Below, one piece after another: positions 38,418 to 46,696 of a DNA stretch of 64,000 nucleotides. Source of the DNA: Pandoraea thiooxydans (GTDB lineage: Bacteria; Pseudomonadota; Gammaproteobacteria; Burkholderiales; Burkholderiaceae). A program made the position numbers and the translations under genes. The notes below the pieces were generated by a model. It saw only the letters and a program-made list of their open reading frames with translations. It had not been told where the DNA came from and ran no database searches. Positions within the stretch are counted from its first letter, which is position 1; each line of letters starts with the position of its first letter. Location: the NCBI RefSeq assembly GCF_001931675.1, contig NZ_CP014839.1, forward strand, positions 3,534,001 to 3,598,000. Reading direction: 5' to 3'.

Positions 38418-39806
38418 CTATTGCGACTTCGCCGAAGCCGCGACATTCGATGGTCCGACCACCACCGTTGCCATCCGGGCCGGGTTGAGGTGACGCGCAA
38501 ATGCCTGTCGGATGTCGGCCAGCGTGACCTGCTTGACCCGTTGCGTCCAGGTGTCGAGATAATCCAGTGGCAAATCGTAAAAGCCAATCGCGGCCACATT
38601 GGCGATCAGCTTGCGGTTGCTGTCGATGCGCAGCGCGAAGCCATTGACGAGGTTATCCTTGGCGGCTTGCAACTCCGCGGCGCTCGGGCCCTCCTGGATA
38701 AAGCGATCGAGCGTGGCGCGCACGACCTGCAGCGCTTGCGCCGCCCGGTCGCGCCGTGTCTGCAGACCGATCACGAACGGGCCCGCCTGGCGTAACGGCA
38801 TGAACTGGCTGGTCACGCCGTAGGTCAGGCCACGCTGCTCGCGTACCTCCTGGGTCAGGCGCGAGACGAACCCGCCGCCGCCCAGGATGTAATTGCCAAC
38901 CAGCAAGGGAAAATAGTCCGGATCGTTGCGCGCGATCGCAGGTTGTCCGATCAGAATGTGTGCCTGTTCCGCCGGGTGCGGCAAATCGATCGACAGCGCG
39001 GCCGACAGCGGACTGACCGGCGGCAAATCCGGCAGCACGCCGCCAGGGGGCAAGCCGGCACTCAGTTGCGTGGCGATTTGCTCGGCCTGGTCCCGCGTGA
39101 TGGCCCCCACCATAGCGATAACGGCGCGCCTGGCACTGTAGGCATTTCGGTAAAAGCCGACGATATCCTTCCGATCGATTGCCGCCACGCTCCGCGGCGA
39201 GGCGCTGACGCCATAGGGATGCGCGGCATACATCGAGCGCCACAGTGCTTTCTGGGCGATGACTTCGGGCTTGGTATCGGCCTCCTGGATACCTGCAATC
39301 AAACGGCCTTTTTCCCGTGTCAGCACGGCCTCGGGAAACGACGGATGCTGCAGGCATTGCGCCAGCGTGTCAGTCGCGCGCCGCAACGCGTCGGCGGTGA
39401 CCAACGTGCGCAGAGACACCGTCGCGTAGTCGCGACCGGCCAATATCGATTGTTGCGCGCCAATATCGGCGAAGCGATCGGCAATTTGCGACTCGCTCAA
39501 CGCTGCCTGAGCGCCGGCAGCCTCAGTCCCCGTATCGAGCATGTCCGCCGTCAGTGCCGCCAGGCCCGCCTTGCCGGTGGGGTCAAAGCGACTGCCCGCA
39601 TCGAATTCGATCCGCACGTCGAGCATCGGAATCGCATCGCTTTGCACGAACAACACTTTGGCTCCGCTGGCGGTATGCCACGCCTGGATCGGCAACGCGG
39701 CGCGAGCGTTCGATGCCCCACAGAAAACGGTAACCGCCAGCCCCATATAAAGCGCGCCGGCACGGGCTATGCGCACTGCAATGCTCATCAACGAGTCGAT
39801 TCTCAT
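38418..39806 (-). CDS. M16-family peptidase homologue without catalytic motif
   Basis: 462 aa from the ATG at 39806, with a signal peptide (LYMGLAVTVFCGASNARA). The fold of M16 peptidases is visible (VRIEFDAGSRFDPTGKAGLAALTADMLDTGT; GNYILGGGGFVSRLTQEVREQRGLTYGV), but the HxxEH zinc motif expected near the start is absent. Paired with the active paralogue just upstream (14-bp gap), it is probably the non-catalytic partner of a periplasmic heterodimer, like the alpha subunit of mitochondrial processing peptidase. Confidence 0.9.
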   Translation of the reverse strand: MRIDSLMSIAVRIARAGALYMGLAVTVFCGASNARAALPIQAWHTASGAKVLFVQSDAIPMLDVRIEFDAGSRFDPTGKAGLAALTADMLDTGTEAAGAQAALSESQIADRFADIGAQQSILAGRDYATVSLRTLVTADALRRATDTLAQCLQHPSFPEAVLTREKGRLIAGIQEADTKPEVIAQKALWRSMYAAHPYGVSASPRSVAAIDRKDIVGFYRNAYSARRAVIAMVGAITRDQAEQIATQLSAGLPPGGVLPDLPPVSPLSAALSIDLPHPAEQAHILIGQPAIARNDPDYFPLLVGNYILGGGGFVSRLTQEVREQRGLTYGVTSQFMPLRQAGPFVIGLQTRRDRAAQALQVVRATLDRFIQEGPSAAELQAAKDNLVNGFALRIDSNRKLIANVAAIGFYDLPLDYLDTWTQRVKQVTLADIRQAFARHLNPARMATVVVGPSNVAASAKSQ

Positions 39807-39820
39807 CGGGCGGCCCTTGG

Positions 39821-41221
39821 TTAACGCAACTGATTGAGATTGCCGGCGCCCTGGGCGCGGCGCTTCAACGTTTGCGCGTCGATCGGCTGGGGCACCAGGG
39901 TCGCTACCGTCAGCCGGTCGTCGCCGAAATACTTGCCGGCCACGGCCTGCACCTGAGCCGGCGTCACCTGGGCAATTTTCTCCAGCATCAAATCCAGTTC
40001 CCGCCACGATATGCCGTCCATCTCGTTCGCTCCGATCTCCATTGCCTGCCCGAGCAGCGAATCGCGCTTGTAAACCTGAGCGGCCACGACTTGCGCCTTG
40101 ACGCGCCGCAGTTCCGCCTCGGTGACGCCGTGCGCGGCGATGTCGGCGATTTGGGCGCGTAACGCCTGCTCCAGTTGCGCGGCAGTGTGGCCTTGTGCCG
40201 GCACGCCGTCCAGGATGAAAAATTGCGGGCCTCGCCCGATGCCGTCGTAGCTCGCGCCGGCCTCGTTGGCCAGACGTTGCGCACGAATCAATTGGCGTGT
40301 CAGACGCGCGTCGCTGTAGCCATCGAGCACACCGGCCAGCACCTGCAGCGCGTAGACGTCATCGTCCGCGGCTACGTCCTTCAGGCGCGGCACGCGAAAC
40401 GCCAGCGCCACATAAGGGTTTTCGGCCGGCGCCTTGACGCTGATGCGCCGCTCACCGAGTTGCGGCGGCTCCGTCTGGGGGCGACGCTGCGGCAACGGGC
40501 GAGCGGGAATGCCGCCAAAATACTTTTCGGCCCACTGCTTGACCTGTGCTGGATTGACATCCCCGCACACGACGACCACGGCGTTGTTCGGCGCATACCA
40601 GCGCCGGTACCAGTTTTTCGCATCCGACACGCGCATGTGCTGCAGATCGTTCATCCAGCCGATGATCGGCCGGCGGTAGGGATTGGCGATCAGCGCTGTG
40701 GCCATCAATTGCTCGAACAGCAGCGCGCGAGGCTGGTCTTCGGTTCGCAGACGCCGCTCCTCCATCACGACCTGGATTTCCTTGTTGAACTGGCTGGCCG
40801 ACAGGGCCAGATGCTGCATGCGATCGGCTTCCAGCGCCATCATCTCCGGCAGGTGGGATTTTTCGATTTGCTGGAAGTACGCCGTGAAGTCCTTGCTCGT
40901 GAAAGCGTTCTCGTGACCGCCCAGCGCCGCCACGCGGCGCGAGAACTCACCCGGCCCGATCCGCCGGGTACCGCGAAACATCATGTGTTCGAGTACGTGC
41001 GCCACGCCGGTGGTGCCGTTGAACTCATCGATCGATCCGGCGCGATACCAAACCATGTTGACGACCGTCGGCGCGCGGTGATCTTCCTTGACGATCAGGC
41101 GCAAACCATTGGGCAAGGTGAATTCCGTCGTTTTGTTTTCGACGCTCGGGAGTGTCCCCGCATGACCGAGCGCCACGAATCCCGCCAACGCGATCCCAAC
41201 CCATGCTTGCCGCCAGCGCAT
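39821..41221 (-). CDS. M16-family zinc peptidase, active subunit
   Basis: 466 aa from the ATG at 41221 with a purine-rich AGGGGA upstream. A signal peptide ends near GHAG. The zinc motif is HVLEH near residue 77 (HxxEH), followed by a downstream Glu in the MVVMEERR-like stretch IQVVMEERRLR. The C-terminal half is the second M16 domain. Periplasmic peptidase; substrate unknown. It heads a two-gene leftward unit and diverges from ftsY. Confidence 0.92.
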   Translation of the reverse strand: MRWRQAWVGIALAGFVALGHAGTLPSVENKTTEFTLPNGLRLIVKEDHRAPTVVNMVWYRAGSIDEFNGTTGVAHVLEHMMFRGTRRIGPGEFSRRVAALGGHENAFTSKDFTAYFQQIEKSHLPEMMALEADRMQHLALSASQFNKEIQVVMEERRLRTEDQPRALLFEQLMATALIANPYRRPIIGWMNDLQHMRVSDAKNWYRRWYAPNNAVVVVCGDVNPAQVKQWAEKYFGGIPARPLPQRRPQTEPPQLGERRISVKAPAENPYVALAFRVPRLKDVAADDDVYALQVLAGVLDGYSDARLTRQLIRAQRLANEAGASYDGIGRGPQFFILDGVPAQGHTAAQLEQALRAQIADIAAHGVTEAELRRVKAQVVAAQVYKRDSLLGQAMEIGANEMDGISWRELDLMLEKIAQVTPAQVQAVAGKYFGDDRLTVATLVPQPIDAQTLKRRAQGAGNLNQLR

Positions 41222-41355
41222 CGCATCCCCTTTTTGGCCCGACCGGGCTCGCTCGTGAATCCCGTCTGATAAAATGTGCCCCATTCCCACGGAGCACGGC
41301 GCCCATTATTGTATGGCGATTCCTGCTTTGCTCCTCTGCCGAGTTTCCCCCAAGC

Positions 41356-42444
41356 ATGTTCAGCTTTTTTAAACGCTTCAAGTCCGGCGCGCCGGCCCAG
41401 GACGAGCCGGAAAATCCCGCGCCGCAGACCGTTGTCGAGCCCCTTCCCAGCGAACCCGTAACAGTTCCCGAACCCGAACCGAGCGAGGAGGCCGCTGCAA
41501 GCGAAGGTGAAATCATCGCTGCGCCGCCGCCGGAGCCGGCGGCCAAGCGCTCGTGGATCGGCCGCCTGAAGTCCGGTCTGGCCAAGACCAGCGCCGGACT
41601 GACCGGCGTTTTCGTCGGCGTCAAGGTCGACGAATCGCTGTTCGAGGAATTGGAAGACGCCCTGCTGATGAGCGACGCCGGCGTCGAGGCAACCCAGTAT
41701 TTGCTCAAAGCGTTGCGCCAAAAGGTCAAGACCGACCGGCTAACCGAAGGCGAGCAGGTCCGGCTGGCACTGCGCGATTTGCTGGTTGAACTCCTCAAGC
41801 CGCTCGAGCGCACGATGGTGCTGGGCCGCGAGCAACCGCTGGTGATCATGATCGCGGGGGTCAACGGCGCGGGCAAGACTACCAGCATCGGCAAATTGGC
41901 CAAGCATTTCCAGGCGTACGGGCAATCGGTGCTGCTGGCCGCCGGCGATACGTTTCGAGCCGCAGCCCGTGAGCAATTGGCGATCTGGGGAGAGCGCAAC
42001 GGCGTGACGGTCGTGTCCCAGGAGAGCGGCGATCCCGCGGCGGTGGTATTCGATGCGGTCAACGCCGCGCGCGCGCGCAAGATCGACATCGTGATGGCCG
42101 ATACCGCTGGCCGCCTGCCGACCCAGTTGCACCTGATGGAAGAACTGAAGAAGATCAAGCGCGTTCTGGCCAAAACCGGGCACAATGCGCCGCACGAGAT
42201 CCTCCTGGTGATCGACGGCAACACAGGGCAAAACGCCCTCAGCCAGGTCAAGGCATTCGATGACGCCCTGCAACTGACCGGCCTGATCGTGACCAAACTC
42301 GACGGAACCGCCAAGGGCGGCATTCTGGCGGCCATTGCGAGGCAGCGCCCGGTCCCCGTCTACTTCATTGGCGTAGGGGAAAAGGTCGAGGACCTGCAAC
42401 CCTTTTCGGCCGAGGAATTCGCCGACGCCGTGCTGGGCATTTGA
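41356..42444 (+). CDS. ftsY: Signal recognition particle receptor FtsY
   Basis: 362 aa from the ATG at 41356. An acidic N-terminal A domain (about 10-60, rich in Glu, Pro and Ala) is followed by the N domain (LAKTSAGLTGVFVGVKVDESLFEELEDALLMSDAG). The G domain has [36 protein letters not shown] and TKLDGTAKGG. It docks ribosome-SRP complexes at the inner membrane. A TAAAAT hexamer at 41270-41275 may be its -10. Confidence 0.97.
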   Translation: MFSFFKRFKSGAPAQDEPENPAPQTVVEPLPSEPVTVPEPEPSEEAAASEGEIIAAPPPEPAAKRSWIGRLKSGLAKTSAGLTGVFVGVKVDESLFEELEDALLMSDAGVEATQYLLKALRQKVKTDRLTEGEQVRLALRDLLVELLKPLERTMVLGREQPLVIMIAGVNGAGKTTSIGKLAKHFQAYGQSVLLAAGDTFRAAAREQLAIWGERNGVTVVSQESGDPAAVVFDAVNAARARKIDIVMADTAGRLPTQLHLMEELKKIKRVLAKTGHNAPHEILLVIDGNTGQNALSQVKAFDDALQLTGLIVTKLDGTAKGGILAAIARQRPVPVYFIGVGEKVEDLQPFSAEEFADAVLGI

Positions 42445-42475
42445 ACGACGCCGGCGTCAGCCAACCCGCACCGGG

Positions 42476-43123
42476 CTATTCTGCGTCGGGCTGAGCGCCC
42501 GGCGCCGCCTTGGCAAACGCATCGAGCGTCATGCAATGAGCGTGAATCCGGCGAATGGTCGGATAGGGGCTCAAGTCGACATCGAAACGCTGCGCATTGA
42601 ATATCTGAGGAATCAGACAGCAGTCGGCCATCGTCGGGGTATCTCCGAAGCAGAAATCCCCGGCCGGCGGCGAGGCGTTCAACCGCTTCTCGAGCGACGC
42701 GAAGCCGAGCTCGATCCAGTGGCGATACCAGCCGTTTTTCGCTTCCTCCGGCACTTTCAACTCATGCTTGAGATATTTCAGCACGCGCAGGTTGTTGAGT
42801 GGGTGAATCTCGCAGGCCACGTCCAGCGCCAAGGCTCGCACTTGCGCGCGATCGAGCGCAGCTTTGGGTAACAACGCGGGAGTCGGGTGTATTTCGTCCA
42901 GATACTCGATGATTGCCAGCGATTGATGCAGCGCCTGGCCACCGTCGAGCAGTACCGGCACCAGCGCATCCGGATTGAGCGCCCGGAATTCCGGCAGGAG
43001 TTGTTGGCCCCCATCGCGCACCAAATGCACCGGCACGCTTTCATAGGGCAACCCCTTGAGATTGAGTGCAATTCGCACCCGAAACGAGGCGGAACTGCGG
43101 AAGTAGGTGTACAGCGTAAGCAT
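42476..43123 (-). CDS. maiA: Maleylacetoacetate isomerase / zeta-class glutathione S-transferase
   Basis: 215 aa from the ATG at 43123 with AAGGAG upstream. LYTYFRSSASFRVRIALNLKGL contains the zeta-class SSxxxRVRIAL active-site motif; NPDALVPVLLDGGQALHQSLAIIEYLDE is the glutathione-binding part. It isomerises maleylacetoacetate or maleylpyruvate to the fumaryl form. An FAH-family hydrolase is encoded directly upstream, so the two likely act in sequence in aromatic (tyrosine or gentisate-type) breakdown. Confidence 0.9.
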   Translation of the reverse strand: MLTLYTYFRSSASFRVRIALNLKGLPYESVPVHLVRDGGQQLLPEFRALNPDALVPVLLDGGQALHQSLAIIEYLDEIHPTPALLPKAALDRAQVRALALDVACEIHPLNNLRVLKYLKHELKVPEEAKNGWYRHWIELGFASLEKRLNASPPAGDFCFGDTPTMADCCLIPQIFNAQRFDVDLSPYPTIRRIHAHCMTLDAFAKAAPGAQPDAE

Positions 43124-43175
43124 GGTGCTCCTTGGAAATACCGGTCCGTGGAATGTCGTTCTCGCCGCTTGGGAC

Positions 43176-43874
43176 TCAAACGACCTCGACGTGCAACTCA
43201 CCAAGACCCTCGACACCCCCGACCATCAGGTCTCCCGGCACAATCGCGCCGACGCCCTCGGGCGTGCCGGTGAAGATCAGATCGCCAGGCTGCAATTCGA
43301 AAAAATTGGAAAGGGAAGCGACCGTCTCGGGAATCGACCAGATCATGGCGGCAATGTCGCCGCGCTGCCGTTGTTCGCCATTGACGCTCAGCCAGATAGC
43401 GCCGCGCACGGGGTGGCCGACGTCGATGGCGCGATGCAACGGCCCCATCGGTGCGCCATGATCGAATCCTTTGCCGGTGTCCCAGGGCCTGCCGGTTTTC
43501 TTCGCCTCATTCTGCAGATCGCGACGCGTCATGTCCAATCCCAGCGCGTAGCCGTAAATGTGCTCGTTGGCCTGTTCGACCTCGATGTGCTTGCCCCCCT
43601 TGCCGATCGCGGCAACGAGCTCGAACTCGAAATGGCAATTTTTGGTTTGCGGCGGGTAGGCAAACAGCCCAACCGTACCCGGCTCGACATTGACAACCGC
43701 ATCGGCGGGCTTGCAGAAGAAAAATGGCGGTTCGCGATCGGGATCGGACCCCATTTCACGCGCATGGTCCGCATAATTGCGGCCGACGCAGTAAATGCGA
43801 TGCACAGGAAATTGCTGATCGATGCCCACCACCGGCACCGCGACAGGCGCCGGGGGTTCGAACACATAACGCAT
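43176..43874 (-). CDS. Fumarylacetoacetate hydrolase-family protein
   Basis: 232 aa from the ATG at 43874 with GAGGAG upstream. HRIYCVGRNYADHAREMG, FFFCKPADAV and the metal ligands in FEFELVAAIGK and YGYALGLDMTRRDLQ mark the FAH fold; FTGTPEGVGAIVPGD is the C-terminal signature. The short length and sequence fit fumarylpyruvate hydrolase-like enzymes, which follow maleylpyruvate isomerase in the gentisate pathway. It is 52 bp ahead of maiA. Confidence 0.9.
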   Translation of the reverse strand: MRYVFEPPAPVAVPVVGIDQQFPVHRIYCVGRNYADHAREMGSDPDREPPFFFCKPADAVVNVEPGTVGLFAYPPQTKNCHFEFELVAAIGKGGKHIEVEQANEHIYGYALGLDMTRRDLQNEAKKTGRPWDTGKGFDHGAPMGPLHRAIDVGHPVRGAIWLSVNGEQRQRGDIAAMIWSIPETVASLSNFFELQPGDLIFTGTPEGVGAIVPGDLMVGGVEGLGELHVEVV

Positions 43875-44022
43875 TGCGGTCTCCTCGAGGGGGGATGCAC
43901 CCAAACCGACATAGTACTTGAAGCGTTCTGACTTTTGCTGGCCACCTCGATGAGGCGACTGCTTTATATTACGGCTAATAGGCGGCGCGATCGGCTGCCG
44001 CCCCTCATTCGCGCTCGACACG

Positions 44023-44997
44023 ATGACTGCCCCCTTTGCCTGCTCCGATTTGCTCAAGACCATCGCGCGCGGTGGCGCCGGCGCTCGCGCGCTCCCTCGC
44101 GACGACGCCCAAAGGCTGTTCGCCGCGATTCTCAACGGGCAAGTTGGCGACATCGAACTCGGCGCTGTCCTGGTCGCCTATCGCATCAAGGGTGAGACGC
44201 CGGACGAGCTGGCCGGCATGCTCGCAGCGGCGCAGGCTTGCATCGCGCAGCTGGTGTGTCCGGGCGAACGCCTGCCGGTCGTTTTACCCAGTTATAACGG
44301 GGCGCGCAAACAGCCAAATCTGACCCCATTATTGGCGTTACTGCTGGCTCGCGAAGGGGTGCCGGTCCTGGTACACGGGGTGAGCGGCAACTCTTCCTCG
44401 CGGGTGACCAGCGCCGCCATTTTTGCCGCCCTGGGTCACGCTCCCGCGCTCTCGGTCGATTCGGCCCAGGACGCTCTGGCGCGCGGATATCCGGCGTTTA
44501 TGCCAATCGAAGCGCTGTCTGCCCCGCTTGCCCATCTGCTGGAGATGCGTGCGGTGATTGGCGTTCGCAATTCCGGACACACGCTGGTCAAGTTACTGCA
44601 GCCGTTTCGGCAGCCAGCGCTCAGGTTGGTCAATTTTACCCACCCGGAGTATCGGGACACCCTGACGACACTGTTCACCGATCCGGTGTTCGCCGGACCG
44701 GCCGGAGTGCTGCTGGCGCGCGGCACCGAGGGCGAGCCGGTCGCCGACGCCCGCCGTCAGGCGGCGATGGATTGGCTGCGGGGGGGACGAAAAAGCTGCC
44801 TGGTAGCGGCCGATGCCGGTCCGCTGGAGCAGGTTCCGGCGCTGCCGGCAAGCGACGCGAACAGCACCGCGGCCTGGATTCGGGAGGTTTTGAGCGGCAA
44901 AACCCCCGTGCCGGCACCGATCGCGCGACAAGTCGACGCGATCCTGCAGATCTGCCGGCAACACCCGTCACCCGCGGCCGGTGTGCCGGCTGCCTGA
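44023..44997 (+). CDS. ybiB: YbiB family protein (TrpD2-like DNA-binding)
   Basis: 324 aa with the anthranilate phosphoribosyltransferase fold: LFAAILNGQVGDIELGAVLVAYRIKGETPDELAGMLAA at the N-terminus, and HGVSGNSSSRVTSAAIFAALGH where TrpD has the GTGGD loop. Loss of that PRPP signature and the family's history (YbiB binds nucleic acid as a dimer) argue against tryptophan synthesis. Divergent from the FAH gene. Confidence 0.88.
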   Translation: MTAPFACSDLLKTIARGGAGARALPRDDAQRLFAAILNGQVGDIELGAVLVAYRIKGETPDELAGMLAAAQACIAQLVCPGERLPVVLPSYNGARKQPNLTPLLALLLAREGVPVLVHGVSGNSSSRVTSAAIFAALGHAPALSVDSAQDALARGYPAFMPIEALSAPLAHLLEMRAVIGVRNSGHTLVKLLQPFRQPALRLVNFTHPEYRDTLTTLFTDPVFAGPAGVLLARGTEGEPVADARRQAAMDWLRGGRKSCLVAADAGPLEQVPALPASDANSTAAWIREVLSGKTPVPAPIARQVDAILQICRQHPSPAAGVPAA

Positions 44998-45025
44998 GCT
45001 CACGGCCCGGCTTTCGGCGGTTGCG

Positions 45026-45406
45026 TCACTCCGATGCCATACGGGTCGCCTGCCATGAAATCAGCTGCCACTGGTTTTTCTGCAGCACGTGAACGGCGAT
45101 ATAGGTCATCAACGACGACAATGGCCCGGTGGCACTCTCCAATTCGATACGGAGCTTGCCCGTGACAAGCACTGTGTCGCCGAATTCGCGCAATTCCTGG
45201 GTTTGGATCTCGATATCGTGGTAGCGGCGTCGGCCCGCTGACAGCGCACCGAGGAATTGCTCCTTGGTTTCGCGCTTGCCGTTCGAATGCACATAAAGGA
45301 GATCATCGTAGAGCATCGCATCGAGCTGCTCCACGTCGCCCTCGATCATTGCCGCATAGCGGGCTGATTCCAGGGCGCGAACCGTGTCGATATTCTTGAC
45401 AGGCAT
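45026..45406 (-). CDS. NTF2-like (DUF4440/SnoaL-type) protein
   Basis: 126 aa. ALESARYAAMIEGDVEQLDAMLYDDLLYVHSNGKRETKEQFLGAL and the following antiparallel strands (IEIQTQELREFGDTVLVTGKLRIE) form the cone-shaped NTF2 fold. Such proteins are small enzymes or binding modules; function is unknown here. It is divergent from rpoH. Confidence 0.8.
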   Translation of the reverse strand: MPVKNIDTVRALESARYAAMIEGDVEQLDAMLYDDLLYVHSNGKRETKEQFLGALSAGRRRYHDIEIQTQELREFGDTVLVTGKLRIELESATGPLSSLMTYIAVHVLQKNQWQLISWQATRMASE

Positions 45407-45554
45407 GCATGCCTCCCACGCATCATGAGTCGGAAGGATAAACTCAGGTAAATCTCAGCAGCGATATTTTCTGGAATTTATACCATGACGGCCGAGTTTG
45501 AGATGAATCAAGAAAATTCTCAGAGAAAATCCCTACATTTAATTAGAGAGTTCG

Positions 45555-45584
45555 CTTGAAACTTGCTGACACGAGGGCCCTCTA
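45555..45584 (+). promoter_or_regulatory. Sigma-32-like promoter of rpoH
   Basis: CTTGAAA (45555-45561) exactly matches the sigma-32 -35 consensus. CCCTCTA (45578-45584) follows 16 bp later and partly matches the C-rich -10. TTGAAA could also act as a sigma-70 -35, but no good TATAAT is in register. The CIRCE element begins 5 bp further, where the transcript would start. Confidence 0.5.
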
Positions 45585-45588
45585 ACGC

Positions 45589-45615
45589 TTAGCACTCTTC
45601 AATCGAGAGTGCTAA
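45589..45615 (+). promoter_or_regulatory. CIRCE operator (HrcA site) upstream of rpoH
   Basis: TTAGCACTC (45589-45597), nine-base spacer, GAGTGCTAA (45607-45615): a full match to the CIRCE consensus with the canonical 9-bp spacing. HrcA binds CIRCE and represses heat-shock genes. It ends 35 bp before the rpoH start codon, so it overlaps the likely transcription start. hrcA itself is not in the window. Confidence 0.95.
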
Positions 45616-45650
45616 AATGCCTCGTAACCGATGAACAGGAGCAACCCCGC

Positions 45651-46583
45651 TTGAGCGACGCCATGACGACCCAGTCCCATTCTCCGCTTGCCGTTAAGGC
45701 GCAGGAGGCGCGCGCCCTGACGCTTTCCCCATCCGCGATGCTACCCGCCAGCGTGGGTAATATTGACGCCTACATCCAGGCCGTCAATCGGATTCCCCTG
45801 CTGACGGCCGACGAGGAGCGCCAACTCGCCACCGAATACCGCGACCATGAAAATCTCGATGCTGCCCGCCGGCTCGTGCTGTCGCATCTGCGCCTGGTTG
45901 TGTCGGTCGCCCGCAACTACCTGGGGTATGGCCTGCCGCACGCGGACTTGATTCAGGAAGGGAATATCGGCCTCATGAAGGCAGTCAAGCGCTTCGACCC
46001 CGCCCAGGGTGTGCGATTGGTCTCGTACGCCATCCACTGGATCAAGGCCGAGATCCATGAATATATCCTGCGCAATTGGCGCATGGTCAAGGTCGCCACC
46101 ACTAAGGCGCAGCGCAAGCTGTTTTTCAATCTGCGCAGCCATAAACAAGGGGTGCAGGCGTTCACACCGGAAGAAATCGAAACGGTCGCCAAGGAATTGA
46201 ACGTCAAGCGCGAGGAAGTTGCCGAAATGGAAACCCGCCTGTCGGGCGGCGACATCGCGCTCGAGGGCAAGGTCGAAGACGGCGAAGAAGCATTTGCGCC
46301 GATCGCCTACTTGGCCGACACCCACAATGAGCCCACCGCTGTGTTGGCGGCGCGCCAACATGACCGGCTGCAAAGCGACGGTCTCGGCAGCGCGCTGGAT
46401 AAACTCGATGCACGCAGCCGCCGCATCATCGAGGCACGCTGGCTCAACGTTCGCGACGATGGCTCGGGTGGATCGACGTTGCACGATCTGGCCGACGAAT
46501 TCGGTGTCTCTGCGGAACGAATTCGGCAAATCGAAGTGACAGCCATGAAAAAAATGAAAACGGCCCTGCAGGCATACGTCTAA
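45651..46583 (+). CDS. rpoH: RNA polymerase sigma-32 (heat-shock) factor
   Basis: 310 aa from the TTG at 45651, chosen because AGGAG (45637-45641) lies 9 nt before it; an ATG at 45663 is the alternative. Region 2 (HLRLVVSVARNYLGYGLPHADLIQEGNIGLMKAVKRFDP, SYAIHWIKAEIHEYIL), the RpoH box (QRKLFFNLR) and region 4 (LHDLADEFGVSAERIRQIEVTAMKKMKTAL) are all present. It directs transcription of chaperones and proteases on heat shock. A perfect CIRCE and a sigma-32-like promoter precede it. An insertion element follows its terminator hairpin. Confidence 0.97.
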   Translation: MSDAMTTQSHSPLAVKAQEARALTLSPSAMLPASVGNIDAYIQAVNRIPLLTADEERQLATEYRDHENLDAARRLVLSHLRLVVSVARNYLGYGLPHADLIQEGNIGLMKAVKRFDPAQGVRLVSYAIHWIKAEIHEYILRNWRMVKVATTKAQRKLFFNLRSHKQGVQAFTPEEIETVAKELNVKREEVAEMETRLSGGDIALEGKVEDGEEAFAPIAYLADTHNEPTAVLAARQHDRLQSDGLGSALDKLDARSRRIIEARWLNVRDDGSGGSTLHDLADEFGVSAERIRQIEVTAMKKMKTALQAYV

Positions 46584-46609
46584 GCCGTCAATTGAAGTAA
46601 CGTCGCAAA

Positions 46610-46627
46610 CGCCCCTTCCACGGGGCG
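46610..46627 (+). terminator. rpoH terminator stem, T tract missing
   Basis: CGCCCC (46610-46615), loop TTCCAC, GGGGCG (46622-46627). The stem stands 27 bp after the rpoH stop but is followed by TAATGAG and then the insertion element, not by T residues. A run of five T residues is found just beyond the other end of the element (47985-47989). Confidence 0.6.
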
Positions 46628-46634
46628 TAATGAG

Positions 46635-46647
46635 ATGGTCACCCCCA
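46635..46647 (+). repeat. Left subterminal inverted repeat of the IS1111-like element
   Basis: ATGGTCACCCCCA, perfectly complementary to 47969-47981. Confidence 0.9.
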
Positions 46648-46680
46648 CCCTACACGCGGGTTACGCTGTAGGGTGTTTTT
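46646..46680 (+). terminator. Hairpin with T tract inside the left end of the IS element
   Basis: CACCCTACA (46646-46654) pairs with TGTAGGGTG (46667-46675); an inner GCG/CGC extends the stem, and TTTTT follows (46676-46680). It sits between rpoH and the transposase start, so it can stop readthrough from rpoH into the transposase gene. Confidence 0.75.
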
Positions 46681-46696
46681 CTTTCTGGAGGCCATC

